DNA of 64,000 nt, from the NCBI RefSeq assembly GCF_001984155.1, contig NZ_MTQO01000052.1, forward strand, positions 1 through 64,000, in the 5' to 3' direction. The notes beneath the pieces were generated by a model, which saw nothing but the letters and a program-made list of their open reading frames with translations, was not told the DNA's origin and made no database searches. This DNA is from Actinosynnema sp. ALI-1.44. GTDB taxonomy: Bacteria; Actinomycetota; Actinomycetes; Mycobacteriales; Pseudonocardiaceae. Numbering within the stretch: the stretch's first letter is position 1; the number at the start of each line of letters is the position of its first letter. This document shows positions 8,513 through 16,876 of this stretch, piece by piece. Both the position numbers and the translations under genes were made by a program.

Positions 8513-9010
8513 ATGGTTCGCAAGTCACTCACCCTGGCAACCACGGCGTTCGCCGTCCTGGCGCTGGCGACCCCGGCGTCAGCGGCCCCGGGTTCGGGTT
8601 CGCACAACGGCAGAACCCTGTCCGCGTCCAACGCCACCGACCTCGACCCGGCAGGCGAGACGATCACCGTGACCGGCACGGGCTACGACCCGAAGAAGGG
8701 CTACTACGTCGCGCTCTGCCAGGTGCCCGACGACTTCCGCTACGGCGACAACCCCACGCCATGCCAAGGTGGCGACGGACAGGGCGGGAGCGGAGTCGGG
8801 CCGTCGGCCTGGGTCACCAACACCCCGATCGGCACCAACCCGTCCACCCCGATCGCGGCGGACGGCAGCTTCACCACCCAGATCAGGATCACCCAGTCCG
8901 GCTCGCGGCTCGACTGCACCCAGGTGACCTGCGCGATCGTCAGCAAGCGCGACCACATCGGTCTGGGGGACCGCAGCTTCGACGTGTTCATCCCGGTCTC
9001 CTGGAGCTGA
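8513..9010 (+). CDS. Secreted neocarzinostatin-like protein, iron-box controlled
   Basis: A 165-residue protein with a clear signal peptide (cleavage after ATPASAA, about residue 24) and a single beta-rich domain. It contains ATDLDPAGETITVTGTGYDP, almost the same element as in the HtaA-domain protein of the divergent operon, and a C-terminal pair of cysteines in SRLDCTQVTCAIV like the disulfide of neocarzinostatin-fold proteins. There is no membrane anchor, so it is probably released. Its promoter shares the DtxR/IdeR box with hmuT, which links it to heme or iron acquisition. A diffusible heme carrier is a reasonable inference but untested. A strong hairpin follows the stop. Confidence 0.78.
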   Translation: MVRKSLTLATTAFAVLALATPASAAPGSGSHNGRTLSASNATDLDPAGETITVTGTGYDPKKGYYVALCQVPDDFRYGDNPTPCQGGDGQGGSGVGPSAWVTNTPIGTNPSTPIAADGSFTTQIRITQSGSRLDCTQVTCAIVSKRDHIGLGDRSFDVFIPVSWS

Positions 9011-9027
9011 CCGGCTGAACACCCCTC

Positions 9028-9065
9028 CGCGGCCGCCACGCATGGTCAAGGGCGTGGCGGCCGCG
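9028..9065 (+). terminator. Strong hairpin terminator
   Basis: A perfect 14-bp inverted repeat, CGCGGCCGCCACGC at 9028-9041 and GCGTGGCGGCCGCG at 9052-9065, with a 10-nt loop, begins 17 bp after the stop of the secreted protein gene. No U-tract follows, as is usual in actinomycetes. It may also stop the convergent amidohydrolase transcript. Confidence 0.8.
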
Positions 9066-9165
9066 CCCGCGGGTCGCAAGTCTGAAGTAGACGGTTGAAA
9101 TGAACCTGTTCCCCTCGGCTGGCGGGCGAGGTCTTACTTGGTCTCCACAAGGCGTTCAGCCTTCT

Positions 9166-10455
9166 TCAGCGAGTGATCGGCGCGCCGTTCTTCCACACCT
9201 CCGCGACACCCCGCAGCGCGGTGATGTCCTTCGTCGGGTCGCCGTCGACCAGCACGAGGTCGGCGCGCAGGCCCTGGCGGATCCGGCCGCGGTCAGCGAA
9301 CCCGTAGATCGACGCGGGTGTCGTGGTGGCCGCCGTCAAGGCCTCGCACGGCGTCAGTCCCGCGCGGACGAGCAGTTCCAACTCGACCAGCAGGCTGACG
9401 CCGTGCGCGATGCCGGGGATCCCGGAGTCCGTGCCCGCGGTGATCGGTACGCCCGCGTCGTGCAGGATCTTGACGTTGCGCGACGCGGTGGCCAAGCCGG
9501 GACGTTCGAAACCCCAAGGCGCGTCGAGGAACGCGCGCTGCCGGGCGGAGATGTACGGCGCGACACGCTGGTCCTTGACCACCGCGTTGGTCGCCGGGTT
9601 GGCCGCCGATTCGAACGCGCTCCACAGCGTCAGCGTGGGATTGACGAACGCGCCCGTCCGGCGTGCCAACGCGACCGTCTCATCCGACACGACCTCGTCA
9701 GCGAACAAGTGCACGAGACCGGTCACTCCGGCCCGCAACCCGACCTGGGCCATGCGCTGCGCGGTCGCGTGTGCCACGGCGGGCATGCCGAGTTTCCTGG
9801 CCGCGGCAACGAGTTTGGTGGTCTGCTCGGCCGTCAGTACGGGGATCTGTTCCTGTGTCGCCAGATTCCTGTCCTCCAGGGCGAGCTTCAGGTGGTCCGA
9901 GCCCTCGGACCGGCGCGCCGCCACGAACTCGGCGAGGTCGGTGCCCGGCTCGACCAAGGGGAACACAGTTCCGGTTCCCGTGCCGTGGCCGCCCGGCACG
10001 GTCGCCCACCAGCCCGCCGTCCACAGGTCCGAATTCGCCGTCGCCGCGTAGGACCTGCGCTGCTGCTTGAACCGACCGTGCACGGTCGGGTCGCTGACCA
10101 TGTCCAGTTCGGTGGTGACGCCGAACCGCGGCGCGTCGGTGCGGTTCGCGTCAGTGTGGTGCACGTGCCCGTCGATGAAGCCCGGCACCAGCGTTTTGCC
10201 TCTGCCGTCGTGCACCCGCAGTCCCGCGGGCACCCCGCCGCGGTCGAGCACCGACACGATCCGGCCCGCGGACACCACCACGTGACCGCGGTCGATCACC
10301 CGTTTGCCGTCGAAGATCCGCACGTTGGCGACGACGAACGCGTCCTGCGCGGCCGTCGCCTCCGTCCCGGCAAGCGCGACGGGGACCGCCAGCCCCGCCG
10401 CGAGCGCGGTCCGGCGGCTGACGGCCGATGTCGGGACAACATGGGACAAGCACAT
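9166..10455 (-). CDS. Exported amidohydrolase-family metal-dependent hydrolase
   Basis: A 429-residue enzyme of the amidohydrolase superfamily. The N-terminus SAVSRRTALAAGLAVPVALA looks like a twin-arginine signal, so it is probably exported folded. Metal-site landmarks are GFIDGHVHHTD (HxH), a Lys in DHLKLALED, His in PAVAHATAQ and LVHLFADE, and the Asp in TAGTDSGIPGI; the C-terminal ILVDGDP-like segment is ADLVLVDGDPTKDI. The set resembles prolidase/imidazolonepropionase-type relatives, but the substrate is unknown. It stands alone between the secreted protein terminator and the signalling operon. Confidence 0.85.
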   Translation of the reverse strand: MCLSHVVPTSAVSRRTALAAGLAVPVALAGTEATAAQDAFVVANVRIFDGKRVIDRGHVVVSAGRIVSVLDRGGVPAGLRVHDGRGKTLVPGFIDGHVHHTDANRTDAPRFGVTTELDMVSDPTVHGRFKQQRRSYAATANSDLWTAGWWATVPGGHGTGTGTVFPLVEPGTDLAEFVAARRSEGSDHLKLALEDRNLATQEQIPVLTAEQTTKLVAAARKLGMPAVAHATAQRMAQVGLRAGVTGLVHLFADEVVSDETVALARRTGAFVNPTLTLWSAFESAANPATNAVVKDQRVAPYISARQRAFLDAPWGFERPGLATASRNVKILHDAGVPITAGTDSGIPGIAHGVSLLVELELLVRAGLTPCEALTAATTTPASIYGFADRGRIRQGLRADLVLVDGDPTKDITALRGVAEVWKNGAPITR

Positions 10456-10495
10456 TTCGATCCCCCAAGAACAGTTCGGTGGACCTCCACGCTAC

Positions 10496-10936
10496 TCACG
10501 TGTGCGGCAACTTGACCACCGTGAGGAAGAAGTCGTCGATCTGGCGGACCGCGGCGACGAACTGTTCGAAGTCGACCGGTTTGGTGACGTACGCGTTCGC
10601 GTGCAGCTGATAGCTGCGCAGGACGTCCTCCTCCGCTTCGGAGGTGGTCAGGATCACCACCGGAATCGTCCGCAGGTCGTCGCTGCTTTTCAGCTCCGCC
10701 AGCACTTCCTGCCCGTTGCGGCGCGGCAGGTTGAGGTCGAGCAGGATCAGGCCCGGCCTCGGCACGTCCTCATAAGGCGGTTGCCTGCGCACGAACCGCA
10801 TGGCCTCGACGCCGTCGTTGACCACGTGCAGCGTGTTGTGGACTTTGTTGTCAGCCAGCGCCTCACGGGTCATCAGCACGTCACCCGGGTCGTCCTCGAC
10901 GAGCAGGATGTCGATCGGGCGCAGCTGTTCAGGCAT
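10496..10936 (-). CDS. Single-domain response regulator
   Basis: A 146-residue receiver domain without an output domain. The acidic pair is in [11 protein letters not shown], the phosphoacceptor Asp in [13 protein letters not shown], the Thr in [12 protein letters not shown] and the Lys in [12 protein letters not shown]. The sequence resembles Rcp1-like receivers that pair with phytochrome-type or CHASE3-type kinases. It overlaps the histidine kinase gene upstream by 8 nt and is the last gene of the three-gene operon, so it is the likely phosphoacceptor of that kinase. Confidence 0.9.
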   Translation of the reverse strand: MPEQLRPIDILLVEDDPGDVLMTREALADNKVHNTLHVVNDGVEAMRFVRRQPPYEDVPRPGLILLDLNLPRRNGQEVLAELKSSDDLRTIPVVILTTSEAEEDVLRSYQLHANAYVTKPVDFEQFVAAVRQIDDFFLTVVKLPHT

Positions 10937-12404
10937 CGTTGTTCTCCCTGACGGGCAGTGTGAAACGGAAGGTCGTGCGCTCGTCGGCGGCCGAGGTGTC
11001 CAGCCAGATCCGGCCGTCGTGGTCCTCGATGATCCTGCGGGCCATCGCCAGGCCGATTCCGGTGCCCGGATAGGCGGTACGCGGGTGCAGCCGTTGGAAG
11101 ATCACGAAGATCCGGTCGGCGTACTCGGCCTCGATGCCGATCCCGTTGTCGCTGACCGAGAAGACCCACTCGTCGCCTTGCCTTGCCGCTTCGACGGCGA
11201 TCCGCGGCGGCTGGTGGCCGCGGAACTTGATGGCGTTGCCGACGAGGTTCTGGACCACTGTGGTCAGCAGCGAGGCCTCGCCGCGGACCACCGGCAGCCC
11301 GGCGAACGCCACCTCGGTCCCGGTTTCCTCGATCGGCTGCTCCAGGTTGTCCAGCGCGGCGCGGACCACGTCGGCCATGTCGACGTCGGTGGGCTCGGCG
11401 GTGTGCCTGCCGACGCCGGAGAACGCGAGCAAGTCGTTGATCAGCACCTGCATCCGCCGGGCACCGTCCACGGCGAACTCGATGTACTGCTCGCCGCGTT
11501 CGTCCAGCTGGCCCTGGTAGCGGCGCTGGATCAGCTGGCAGAAGCTGGTGACCTTGCGCAGCGGCTCCTGCAGGTCGTGCGACGCCACGTAGGCGAACTG
11601 TTCGAGGTCCGAATTGGACTGCTGCAGCTCCCGCGTCCGCGTGGCGAGCGACGCGACCTCGGTGACCAGCCGTTGCCGCAACGCTTCCACGTCACTGGCC
11701 AGTTCCTTGAGCTCGCTCGGGCCGTCTCCCGGTGGGATGACGTGGTCGATGTCGTCGGTCGCGGCCCGGATCTGTTCGGCCAGCGAGAACACCGGGCGGG
11801 CGACCCGGCGGTGGAAACCGAACGCCAGCACCACGAACAGGATCACGAGCAACAGCACGATGACGGCGAACACGACCGGCAGCAGGACGGCCGAACGCTG
11901 CAACGTCTGGCGGTCCGCCGCTCGTGCGGCGGTCAGATTGGTTCGCTGGGTGTTCAGCGCCGCACGTACCTCGTCGAACTGCGCCTTCCCCGTCTCGACC
12001 GCCGCCGGGTCGCCGGGAGTCGTGATCATCCGCTCGGCCGTCGCCCGCCACTCGGCCACCTTGGCCAGCACGACGGCGAGGTCCGTGCCCGCCGGTGTCC
12101 GGTCGGTCGCACCCAGCCTGCGCATCTCGGCCACGGCCCTGTCCTGCTGGACGCGGCCTTCGCGGTACGGCGTGAGGAAATCGGGCCGCCCGGTCAGCAG
12201 GAAACCGCGCAGGCCGGTTTCCTGTTCGAGCAGCGAGGTCTCCAGCTCGCGCTGCTCGATCAGCTCCGGGTCGATCTGGTCGACCACCCGGCTGCGCGCC
12301 TCGCCGAGCTGGGTCAGGCCGACCACGCCACCGACGACCGCCGCCGCGAGCACGACCGCCTCCAGCACGATCAGCAGCACCACCCAGCGGCGCAGGGTGT
12401 TCAT
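10929..12404 (-). CDS. Membrane sensor histidine kinase, CHASE3-like
   Basis: A 491-residue kinase. TM1 lies at about 8-30 and TM2 at about 172-195. The extracytoplasmic part between them carries [20 protein letters not shown], the hallmark of CHASE3 sensors. A HAMP-like linker and coiled coil lead to the H-box [16 protein letters not shown]. The catalytic domain follows with N-box [10 protein letters not shown] and G-boxes VSDNGIGIE and [12 protein letters not shown]. It overlaps the downstream receiver gene and the upstream phosphatase gene, which indicates a single phosphorelay module. The signal is unknown. Confidence 0.9.
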   Translation of the reverse strand: MNTLRRWVVLLIVLEAVVLAAAVVGGVVGLTQLGEARSRVVDQIDPELIEQRELETSLLEQETGLRGFLLTGRPDFLTPYREGRVQQDRAVAEMRRLGATDRTPAGTDLAVVLAKVAEWRATAERMITTPGDPAAVETGKAQFDEVRAALNTQRTNLTAARAADRQTLQRSAVLLPVVFAVIVLLLVILFVVLAFGFHRRVARPVFSLAEQIRAATDDIDHVIPPGDGPSELKELASDVEALRQRLVTEVASLATRTRELQQSNSDLEQFAYVASHDLQEPLRKVTSFCQLIQRRYQGQLDERGEQYIEFAVDGARRMQVLINDLLAFSGVGRHTAEPTDVDMADVVRAALDNLEQPIEETGTEVAFAGLPVVRGEASLLTTVVQNLVGNAIKFRGHQPPRIAVEAARQGDEWVFSVSDNGIGIEAEYADRIFVIFQRLHPRTAYPGTGIGLAMARRIIEDHDGRIWLDTSAADERTTFRFTLPVRENNDA

Positions 12405-13594
12405 CGGAGGTCGTGGTGGCTGAGCAGGGCCAGCGCCACGTCGTCGTCGAGCGGGCCGTCGTTGAGGTCGACGACCGCCGCGATCAACCGGTCGAGCACG
12501 GCTTCCGGCCGCGTGCGCCAGTCAGGGTTGGCCCGCAGGTCGGTCAGCACCAGCCGCGCCATGTTCTCGTGGCCGAGCCGATCCGTCTGGCCCCTTACCT
12601 TGCCCTCGAACACGCCATCGGTGTACAGCAACAACGACCACGCTTCGGGCAGGTCGACGTCGACCGCCTGCCACGAGGCGTCCTGCAGCAGCCCGAGCGG
12701 GACCCCGAGGCGGTCCAACGGCAGCAGTTCGCCGTCGTCACCGTCGATCAGCAGCGGCGGCGGGTGGCCGGCCAGCCGCATCCGCAGCGACCTCCTGTCC
12801 GGGGCGATGCTGATCGCGCACACCGTGACGAAGCTGTGCTTGATCCGCTCATGCCGCAACACGATCTCGATCGCGCGCAGCATCTCGTTGGTCGGCAGGC
12901 CCGCGACCACCAGCGACCGCCACGCGATGCGCACCGCGACACCGAGCGCGGCCTCGTCCGGGCCGTGCCCGCTGACGTCGCCGATGACCACGTGCAACGT
13001 GCCGTCCGGCAGTTCCACGGCGTCGTAGAAATCCCCGCCCAGCACGGATTCGCCACGGCCGGGACGGTAACGCGCGACCAGCGTGACACGGGGGTCGGTC
13101 AGCAGCGGAGCGGGCAGCAACCCACGCTCAAGGCGGCGGTTCTCGTCAGCCACCAACCGCTGCTGCCACAACTGCCGCTCGGCCTCTTCGGCACGCTTGC
13201 GTTCCCAGGCGTACCGCAGCGCCTTGACCAGCAGCCGACCGTCGACCTGGTCCTTCACCAGGTAGTCCTGTGCGCCCGCGGCCACGGCCGCGATCCCGAC
13301 GGCCTCGTCGTGCTGCCCGGTCAGCACGACCACCGCTGTCCCCGGCGCGTGCTGGCGCAGCCTGGTCACGGCCGTGAGCCCCACCGCGTCGGGCAGTTGC
13401 AGGTCCAGCAGGACGCAGTCGACGCGCACCGGCGAGCCGAGCGCGTGGGCCAGGGTCTCGACCCGGTGCATCACGATCTGGTCGGACCGCTCCGCGAGCA
13501 GTTCGGCGACCAGGAAGGCGTCGGCGTCGTCGTCCTCGACGAGGAGCACCCGCATCGGCTGGCCCGCTCCCGGCGGCGCGTCCAGAACGTCCAC
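12401..13594 (-). CDS. Receiver-PP2C (RsbU-type) serine phosphatase
   Basis: A 397-residue protein with a receiver domain (about 13-130; Asp in VLLDLQLPDAVG, Lys in DYLVKDQVDG), a short coiled-coil linker and a PP2C/SpoIIE phosphatase domain (about 190-395; GGDFYDAVELPDG, VIGDVSGHGPDEAA, LLLYTDGVFE). Proteins of this layout dephosphorylate anti-anti-sigma factors when their receiver is phosphorylated. The GTG at 13594 is taken as start; an internal ATG at 13555 directly before RVLLVEDDD is possible. It is the first gene of the operon with the CHASE3 kinase and single receiver, and overlaps the kinase gene by 4 nt. Confidence 0.9.
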   Translation of the reverse strand: MDVLDAPPGAGQPMRVLLVEDDDADAFLVAELLAERSDQIVMHRVETLAHALGSPVRVDCVLLDLQLPDAVGLTAVTRLRQHAPGTAVVVLTGQHDEAVGIAAVAAGAQDYLVKDQVDGRLLVKALRYAWERKRAEEAERQLWQQRLVADENRRLERGLLPAPLLTDPRVTLVARYRPGRGESVLGGDFYDAVELPDGTLHVVIGDVSGHGPDEAALGVAVRIAWRSLVVAGLPTNEMLRAIEIVLRHERIKHSFVTVCAISIAPDRRSLRMRLAGHPPPLLIDGDDGELLPLDRLGVPLGLLQDASWQAVDVDLPEAWSLLLYTDGVFEGKVRGQTDRLGHENMARLVLTDLRANPDWRTRPEAVLDRLIAAVVDLNDGPLDDDVALALLSHHDLR

Positions 13595-13672
13595 ACGGCC
13601 CCCTGGTCTCTGACCCGAATCGAACCGGCGATCATCTTACGGGTCGGTCATGCCCACACTAAGGTCGATCCG

Positions 13673-14281
13673 GTGGAGTCGCTCGCGATGCGAACCGAAC
13701 GTGTTCCCGGTGTCCGCGCACTGATCTTCGACCTGGACGGCACACTCGTCGACACCAAGGCGAACAACCGCCGCGCCCTGTTCGCGACGTTCGAAACCCA
13801 AGGCATCCATCCGGGGGACATGCCGTCCGCGCCGGAGGGCACGGGGTTCGTCGACTGGTGCGCTTTGCTGGTCGCCGAAGGACTCCTCGACCCCGACGTG
13901 CCCGTCGGGTCGCTGCGGGAGATCTGCGAACGGGAAACGCTGGCCGGGATCCACCAGGTGCGTGAGATCCAGGTGGTGGCGTCGTTCGCCCGTTGGGCGC
14001 AGGGCCGGTTCCCGCTGGCGGTCGCGACGGGGAGTTCGCGTCCGGTCGTGGATCCCCTGCTGGCGGCGACCGGATTGCGGCCGCTGTTCGACGTAGTGGT
14101 GACACGCGACGAGGTCACACACGGCAAACCCGCGCCCGAGCTGTTCCTGCGCGCGGCCGAGCTGCTCGACGTCCCACCTGCGGCGTGTCTGGTCCTCGAG
14201 GACACCGACGTGGGCATGACGGCCGCCGAACGCGCCGGGATGGCGGCGTTGGACGTGCGACCGTACCGGCCGAAGGCCTAG
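13673..14281 (+). CDS. HAD-superfamily phosphatase (beta-phosphoglucomutase-like)
   Basis: A 202-residue HAD hydrolase. Motif I is FDLDGTLVDT, motif II lies in VATGSSRP, motif III Lys in THGKPAPELF and motif IV in VLEDTDVGM. A cap domain lies between I and II. It should remove phosphate from a small phosphorylated metabolite; specificity is unknown. The GTG at 13673 follows a possible extended -10 (TAAGGT) by 7 nt, fitting a leaderless mRNA; the ATG at 13688 is an alternative. Its stop overlaps that of the convergent TetR gene. Confidence 0.85.
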   Translation: MESLAMRTERVPGVRALIFDLDGTLVDTKANNRRALFATFETQGIHPGDMPSAPEGTGFVDWCALLVAEGLLDPDVPVGSLREICERETLAGIHQVREIQVVASFARWAQGRFPLAVATGSSRPVVDPLLAATGLRPLFDVVVTRDEVTHGKPAPELFLRAAELLDVPPAACLVLEDTDVGMTAAERAGMAALDVRPYRPKA

Positions 14282-14913
14282 CGACGTACGACTTCGCGGA
14301 CGACCTGCGCGGTTTCCTTGTCGTAGTTCGCGGTTGCCGAGATCATCGCCATAAGCTGGTCCACGAGCCAGTTCTCCAGGTCCGCACGCGGCAGGTTGCG
14401 CTCCTGCAGCCAGGTCAACGTCGTTCCCTCGACGACCGCGGTCCAGCAGTTCAGCGTGAGCAGCCCGAGCGGTGAGGGGTGCTCCACCCCGGTGCGGGCC
14501 AGGATCTCGGCGACCGCGTGCCTGCGTACGTCGTCGACGACCGCGCCGGTCTCGGCCGTCGCGACCACCGAGCCGCCCCTGAGCAGGGCGACGAAGGCCG
14601 CGGCGTGTGTCTCGGCGAACGAGATGAACTCGCCGATCAGCGACCGGAGCTGGTCCAGCAGCGGGCCTTCCGCCGGGGCGGCGAAGCGGGCGATCAGGCT
14701 GTCGGCGGCGGACCGCAGCGCCGCGACGTAGATCTCCGTCGGGCTGGAGAAGTAGCGGTAGAACAACGCGCGGGAGACGTCCGCCGCCGCCGCGATGTCG
14801 TCGATCGAGACCTGTTCATACGGCCGGGTGCCGTACAACTGGATCGCCGCGTCGAGCAGCTGCATGCGCCGCTGCTCCGGCGCCATCCGCCGCGAAGTCT
14901 TCATCAGGCTCAT
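14278..14913 (-). CDS. TetR-family regulator of the diiron enzyme operon
   Basis: A 211-residue regulator. The HTH covers about 15-60 (QLLDAAIQLYGTRPYEQVSI, IAAAADVSRALFYRYFSS). The C-terminal domain resembles KstR/FadR-like TetR proteins of actinobacteria. It is the last gene in an operon behind the reductase (7-nt gap) and the putative diiron enzyme. A TGTCATGATAGACA palindrome in front of that operon is the likely operator, so the gene would be autoregulated. Confidence 0.88.
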   Translation of the reverse strand: MSLMKTSRRMAPEQRRMQLLDAAIQLYGTRPYEQVSIDDIAAAADVSRALFYRYFSSPTEIYVAALRSAADSLIARFAAPAEGPLLDQLRSLIGEFISFAETHAAAFVALLRGGSVVATAETGAVVDDVRRHAVAEILARTGVEHPSPLGLLTLNCWTAVVEGTTLTWLQERNLPRADLENWLVDQLMAMISATANYDKETAQVVREVVRR

Positions 14914-14920
14914 TGTGGCA

Positions 14921-15958
14921 TCACAGGTCCAGCACGATTCGACCGTTGCCCCGTGACACGCAGATCGCCATCTTCTCGCGCCGTTCGTCGTCGGTCAGCA
15001 CGCGGTCGTGGTGCACCACCTCGCCACCGGCCACTTTCAGGGTGCACGTGCCGCAGAAACCCTGCCTGCACGAGTAGCCGACGCCGGGCACGGCCTCCCT
15101 GATGACGTCGAGCGCGGACCGGTCCGCCGGGACCTCCAGCACAGTCCCGCGACGGCTCAGCTCGATCTCGAACGGACGGCCGCCGACGATCGGCGGCGGG
15201 GAGAACCGCTCGAAGTGCAGTCCGGTCCGCCGGTCGACGCGGACACCGGCGATCATCTTCGGCGGACCGCAGCAGTAGACGTGCGTGCTGGGCAGCGCCC
15301 ACGTCAGCAACTCCTTGCCGCTCACGGGAACGCCGTACTCCTCGTCCGGCCGGATCCACACCCGCGCCGGGTCGAGGTCCGCGATCTCGTCGAGAAACGG
15401 CATCGACTCCCTGGTTCGTCCACAGTAGACCAGGTGCCAGTCCTTGTCCCGCACGGCCTTGACCATCGGCAGGATCGGCGTGATCCCGATGCCGCCCGCG
15501 ATGAACAGGTACCTCGGCACCTGGATGAACGGGAACGCGTTGCGCGGGCCCCGGACCGTGACGACGTCGCCTTCGCCGAGAGCGTGCACCTCCCGGGAAC
15601 CCGAGCCCAGCTTGCGCACGGCGATCCGGTAGGTCGACCTGTCGTCGGGATCGCCGCACAGCGAGTACTGACGCCGGGTTCCCGACGGCAGGATCAGGTC
15701 AAGGTGGCACCCGGGCTGCCACGCGGGCAGCGGCGACCAGTCCGGCGCGGACAGCGTCACGCTGACGACGTCCTCGGCCTCGGGGGTGACCTTGCGCACG
15801 ACCACGGTCGTGCTCAGGCTGACGACCGGCTTCGGCGGCGGCTCCTCGCCACCCGCGAGCTTTCTCGTGACGGCTTCGAAAGCGTCGACGGCACGCGCGG
15901 CGAAGGCCCACATCCGGTCCTTCGACCGTCTGCCGTACAGGTCAGGCGGGGCACTCAT
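14921..15958 (-). CDS. Flavin- and [2Fe-2S]-containing oxidoreductase (phthalate dioxygenase reductase type)
   Basis: A 345-residue electron-transfer protein. Flavin contacts are in RRQYSLCGDP, the NAD(P)H site has AGGIGITPILPMV and VYCCGPPKM, and the C-terminal plant-type ferredoxin has CRQGFCGTC plus a fourth Cys in MAICVSRG. The order flavin, NAD, ferredoxin is that of phthalate dioxygenase reductase. It overlaps the upstream putative diiron oxygenase gene by 4 nt (ATGA), so it probably feeds electrons to that enzyme. The N-terminal 50 residues are a low-complexity extension. Confidence 0.92.
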   Translation of the reverse strand: MSAPPDLYGRRSKDRMWAFAARAVDAFEAVTRKLAGGEEPPPKPVVSLSTTVVVRKVTPEAEDVVSVTLSAPDWSPLPAWQPGCHLDLILPSGTRRQYSLCGDPDDRSTYRIAVRKLGSGSREVHALGEGDVVTVRGPRNAFPFIQVPRYLFIAGGIGITPILPMVKAVRDKDWHLVYCGRTRESMPFLDEIADLDPARVWIRPDEEYGVPVSGKELLTWALPSTHVYCCGPPKMIAGVRVDRRTGLHFERFSPPPIVGGRPFEIELSRRGTVLEVPADRSALDVIREAVPGVGYSCRQGFCGTCTLKVAGGEVVHHDRVLTDDERREKMAICVSRGNGRIVLDL

Positions 15959-16800
15959 TGCTCGGCCGCCAGCGCGGCGGGCGAACTGGCCAGGTACGCG
16001 ACGGCCTGGCTCGTGGAGCCCTCCTGCGACGGGTGGTAGCCCGGCTTGAAGTACCGGAGGATGGAGGCCACCAGGTACGGCACGGTCGGCAGGAGCCCCT
16101 TGCGACCGGCCCGCACCAGGTCACGCCACCGCGCCTTGCCCTTGCACCGCGGGTCGACGGTCATCAGGTAGCGCACGCCGCGGATCCACAGCCAGACCAG
16201 TGCGGGGAAGCCGATCGCCATGGCCGCGACCCGGTTGACGAAGCCGCCGTCGACGTGCGCGAACAGGTCGTAGGCCACGGCGCGGTGCTCGACTTCCTCG
16301 GCGCCGTGCCAGCGCAGCAGGTCCAGCATCGTCGCGTCCGCCCCGGCCTCGTCGAGCTTGGGCGAGTTGAGCACCCAGTGCCCGAGGAACGCCGTCATGT
16401 GCTCCACCGCGGCGATCACCGCCAGCCTCGCCACCAGCCAGCGCCTGCCGCCGTCCGGCCGGTCGAGTCGTTCGCGGAAGAACCATTCGAGTTGCCGGAC
16501 GTACGGCGCCGGGTCGATGCCGTGCTGGAGGAGGTGGTCCTGCGCGCCCTGGTGCGCGGAAGCGTGCATCGCCTCCTGGCCGATGAAGCCGACGACGTCC
16601 TCGCGGAGGCGCTCGTCGGTGATCAGCGGCAGCGCCTCCTTGAAGACCTCGACGAACCAGCGCTCGCCTTCCGGCAGCAGCAGGTGCATCACGTTGAACA
16701 TGTGCGTGGCGAACGGCTCGCCCGGAATCCAGTGCGCGGGCAGCGCGGCCCAGTCGAACCGCACGTCACGCGGCCTGAGCGCGAGGTTTTCCGGTTCCAT
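15955..16800 (-). CDS. PF10118-type 'metal-dependent hydrolase', probably a ferritin-like diiron oxygenase
   Basis: A 281-residue protein. I chose the ATG at 16800, 7 nt after a GGAGG, over two upstream ATGs. Databases call this family (COG3687) a predicted metal-dependent hydrolase, but the visible ligand set is E44 or E46, E76xxH79, E133, H165 and E169xxH172. That order and spacing closely match the diiron N-oxygenase AurF (E101, E136xxH139, E196, H223, E227xxH230, from memory). The next gene is a flavin/[2Fe-2S] reductase, the partner expected of an oxygenase rather than a hydrolase. I therefore infer an O2-activating diiron enzyme; the substrate is unknown. Confidence 0.8.
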   Translation of the reverse strand: MEPENLALRPRDVRFDWAALPAHWIPGEPFATHMFNVMHLLLPEGERWFVEVFKEALPLITDERLREDVVGFIGQEAMHASAHQGAQDHLLQHGIDPAPYVRQLEWFFRERLDRPDGGRRWLVARLAVIAAVEHMTAFLGHWVLNSPKLDEAGADATMLDLLRWHGAEEVEHRAVAYDLFAHVDGGFVNRVAAMAIGFPALVWLWIRGVRYLMTVDPRCKGKARWRDLVRAGRKGLLPTVPYLVASILRYFKPGYHPSQEGSTSQAVAYLASSPAALAAEQ

Positions 16801-16836
16801 CGTGACCTCCAGACCGAGCTCGCCAATGAGACTGGA

Positions 16837-16850
16837 TGTCATGATAGACA
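16837..16850. promoter_or_regulatory. Possible TetR operator upstream of the diiron enzyme operon
   Basis: TGTCATGATAGACA is an inverted repeat with TGTC/GACA ends, located 37 bp before the start of the PF10118 gene and 27 bp beyond the end of the next gene. It resembles operators of TetR proteins controlling lipid or steroid genes. The cognate regulator would be the TetR at the end of the same operon. Confidence 0.4.
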
Positions 16851-16876
16851 GATCGTCAACAAGCGTGGAAGAGCTT

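Noticed and set aside
12413-13672. Plus-strand extension of the HAD gene across the phosphatase gene
   Set aside because: The extension is Arg/Gln/His-rich shadow of the REC-PP2C gene; the HAD fold begins at about 13690.
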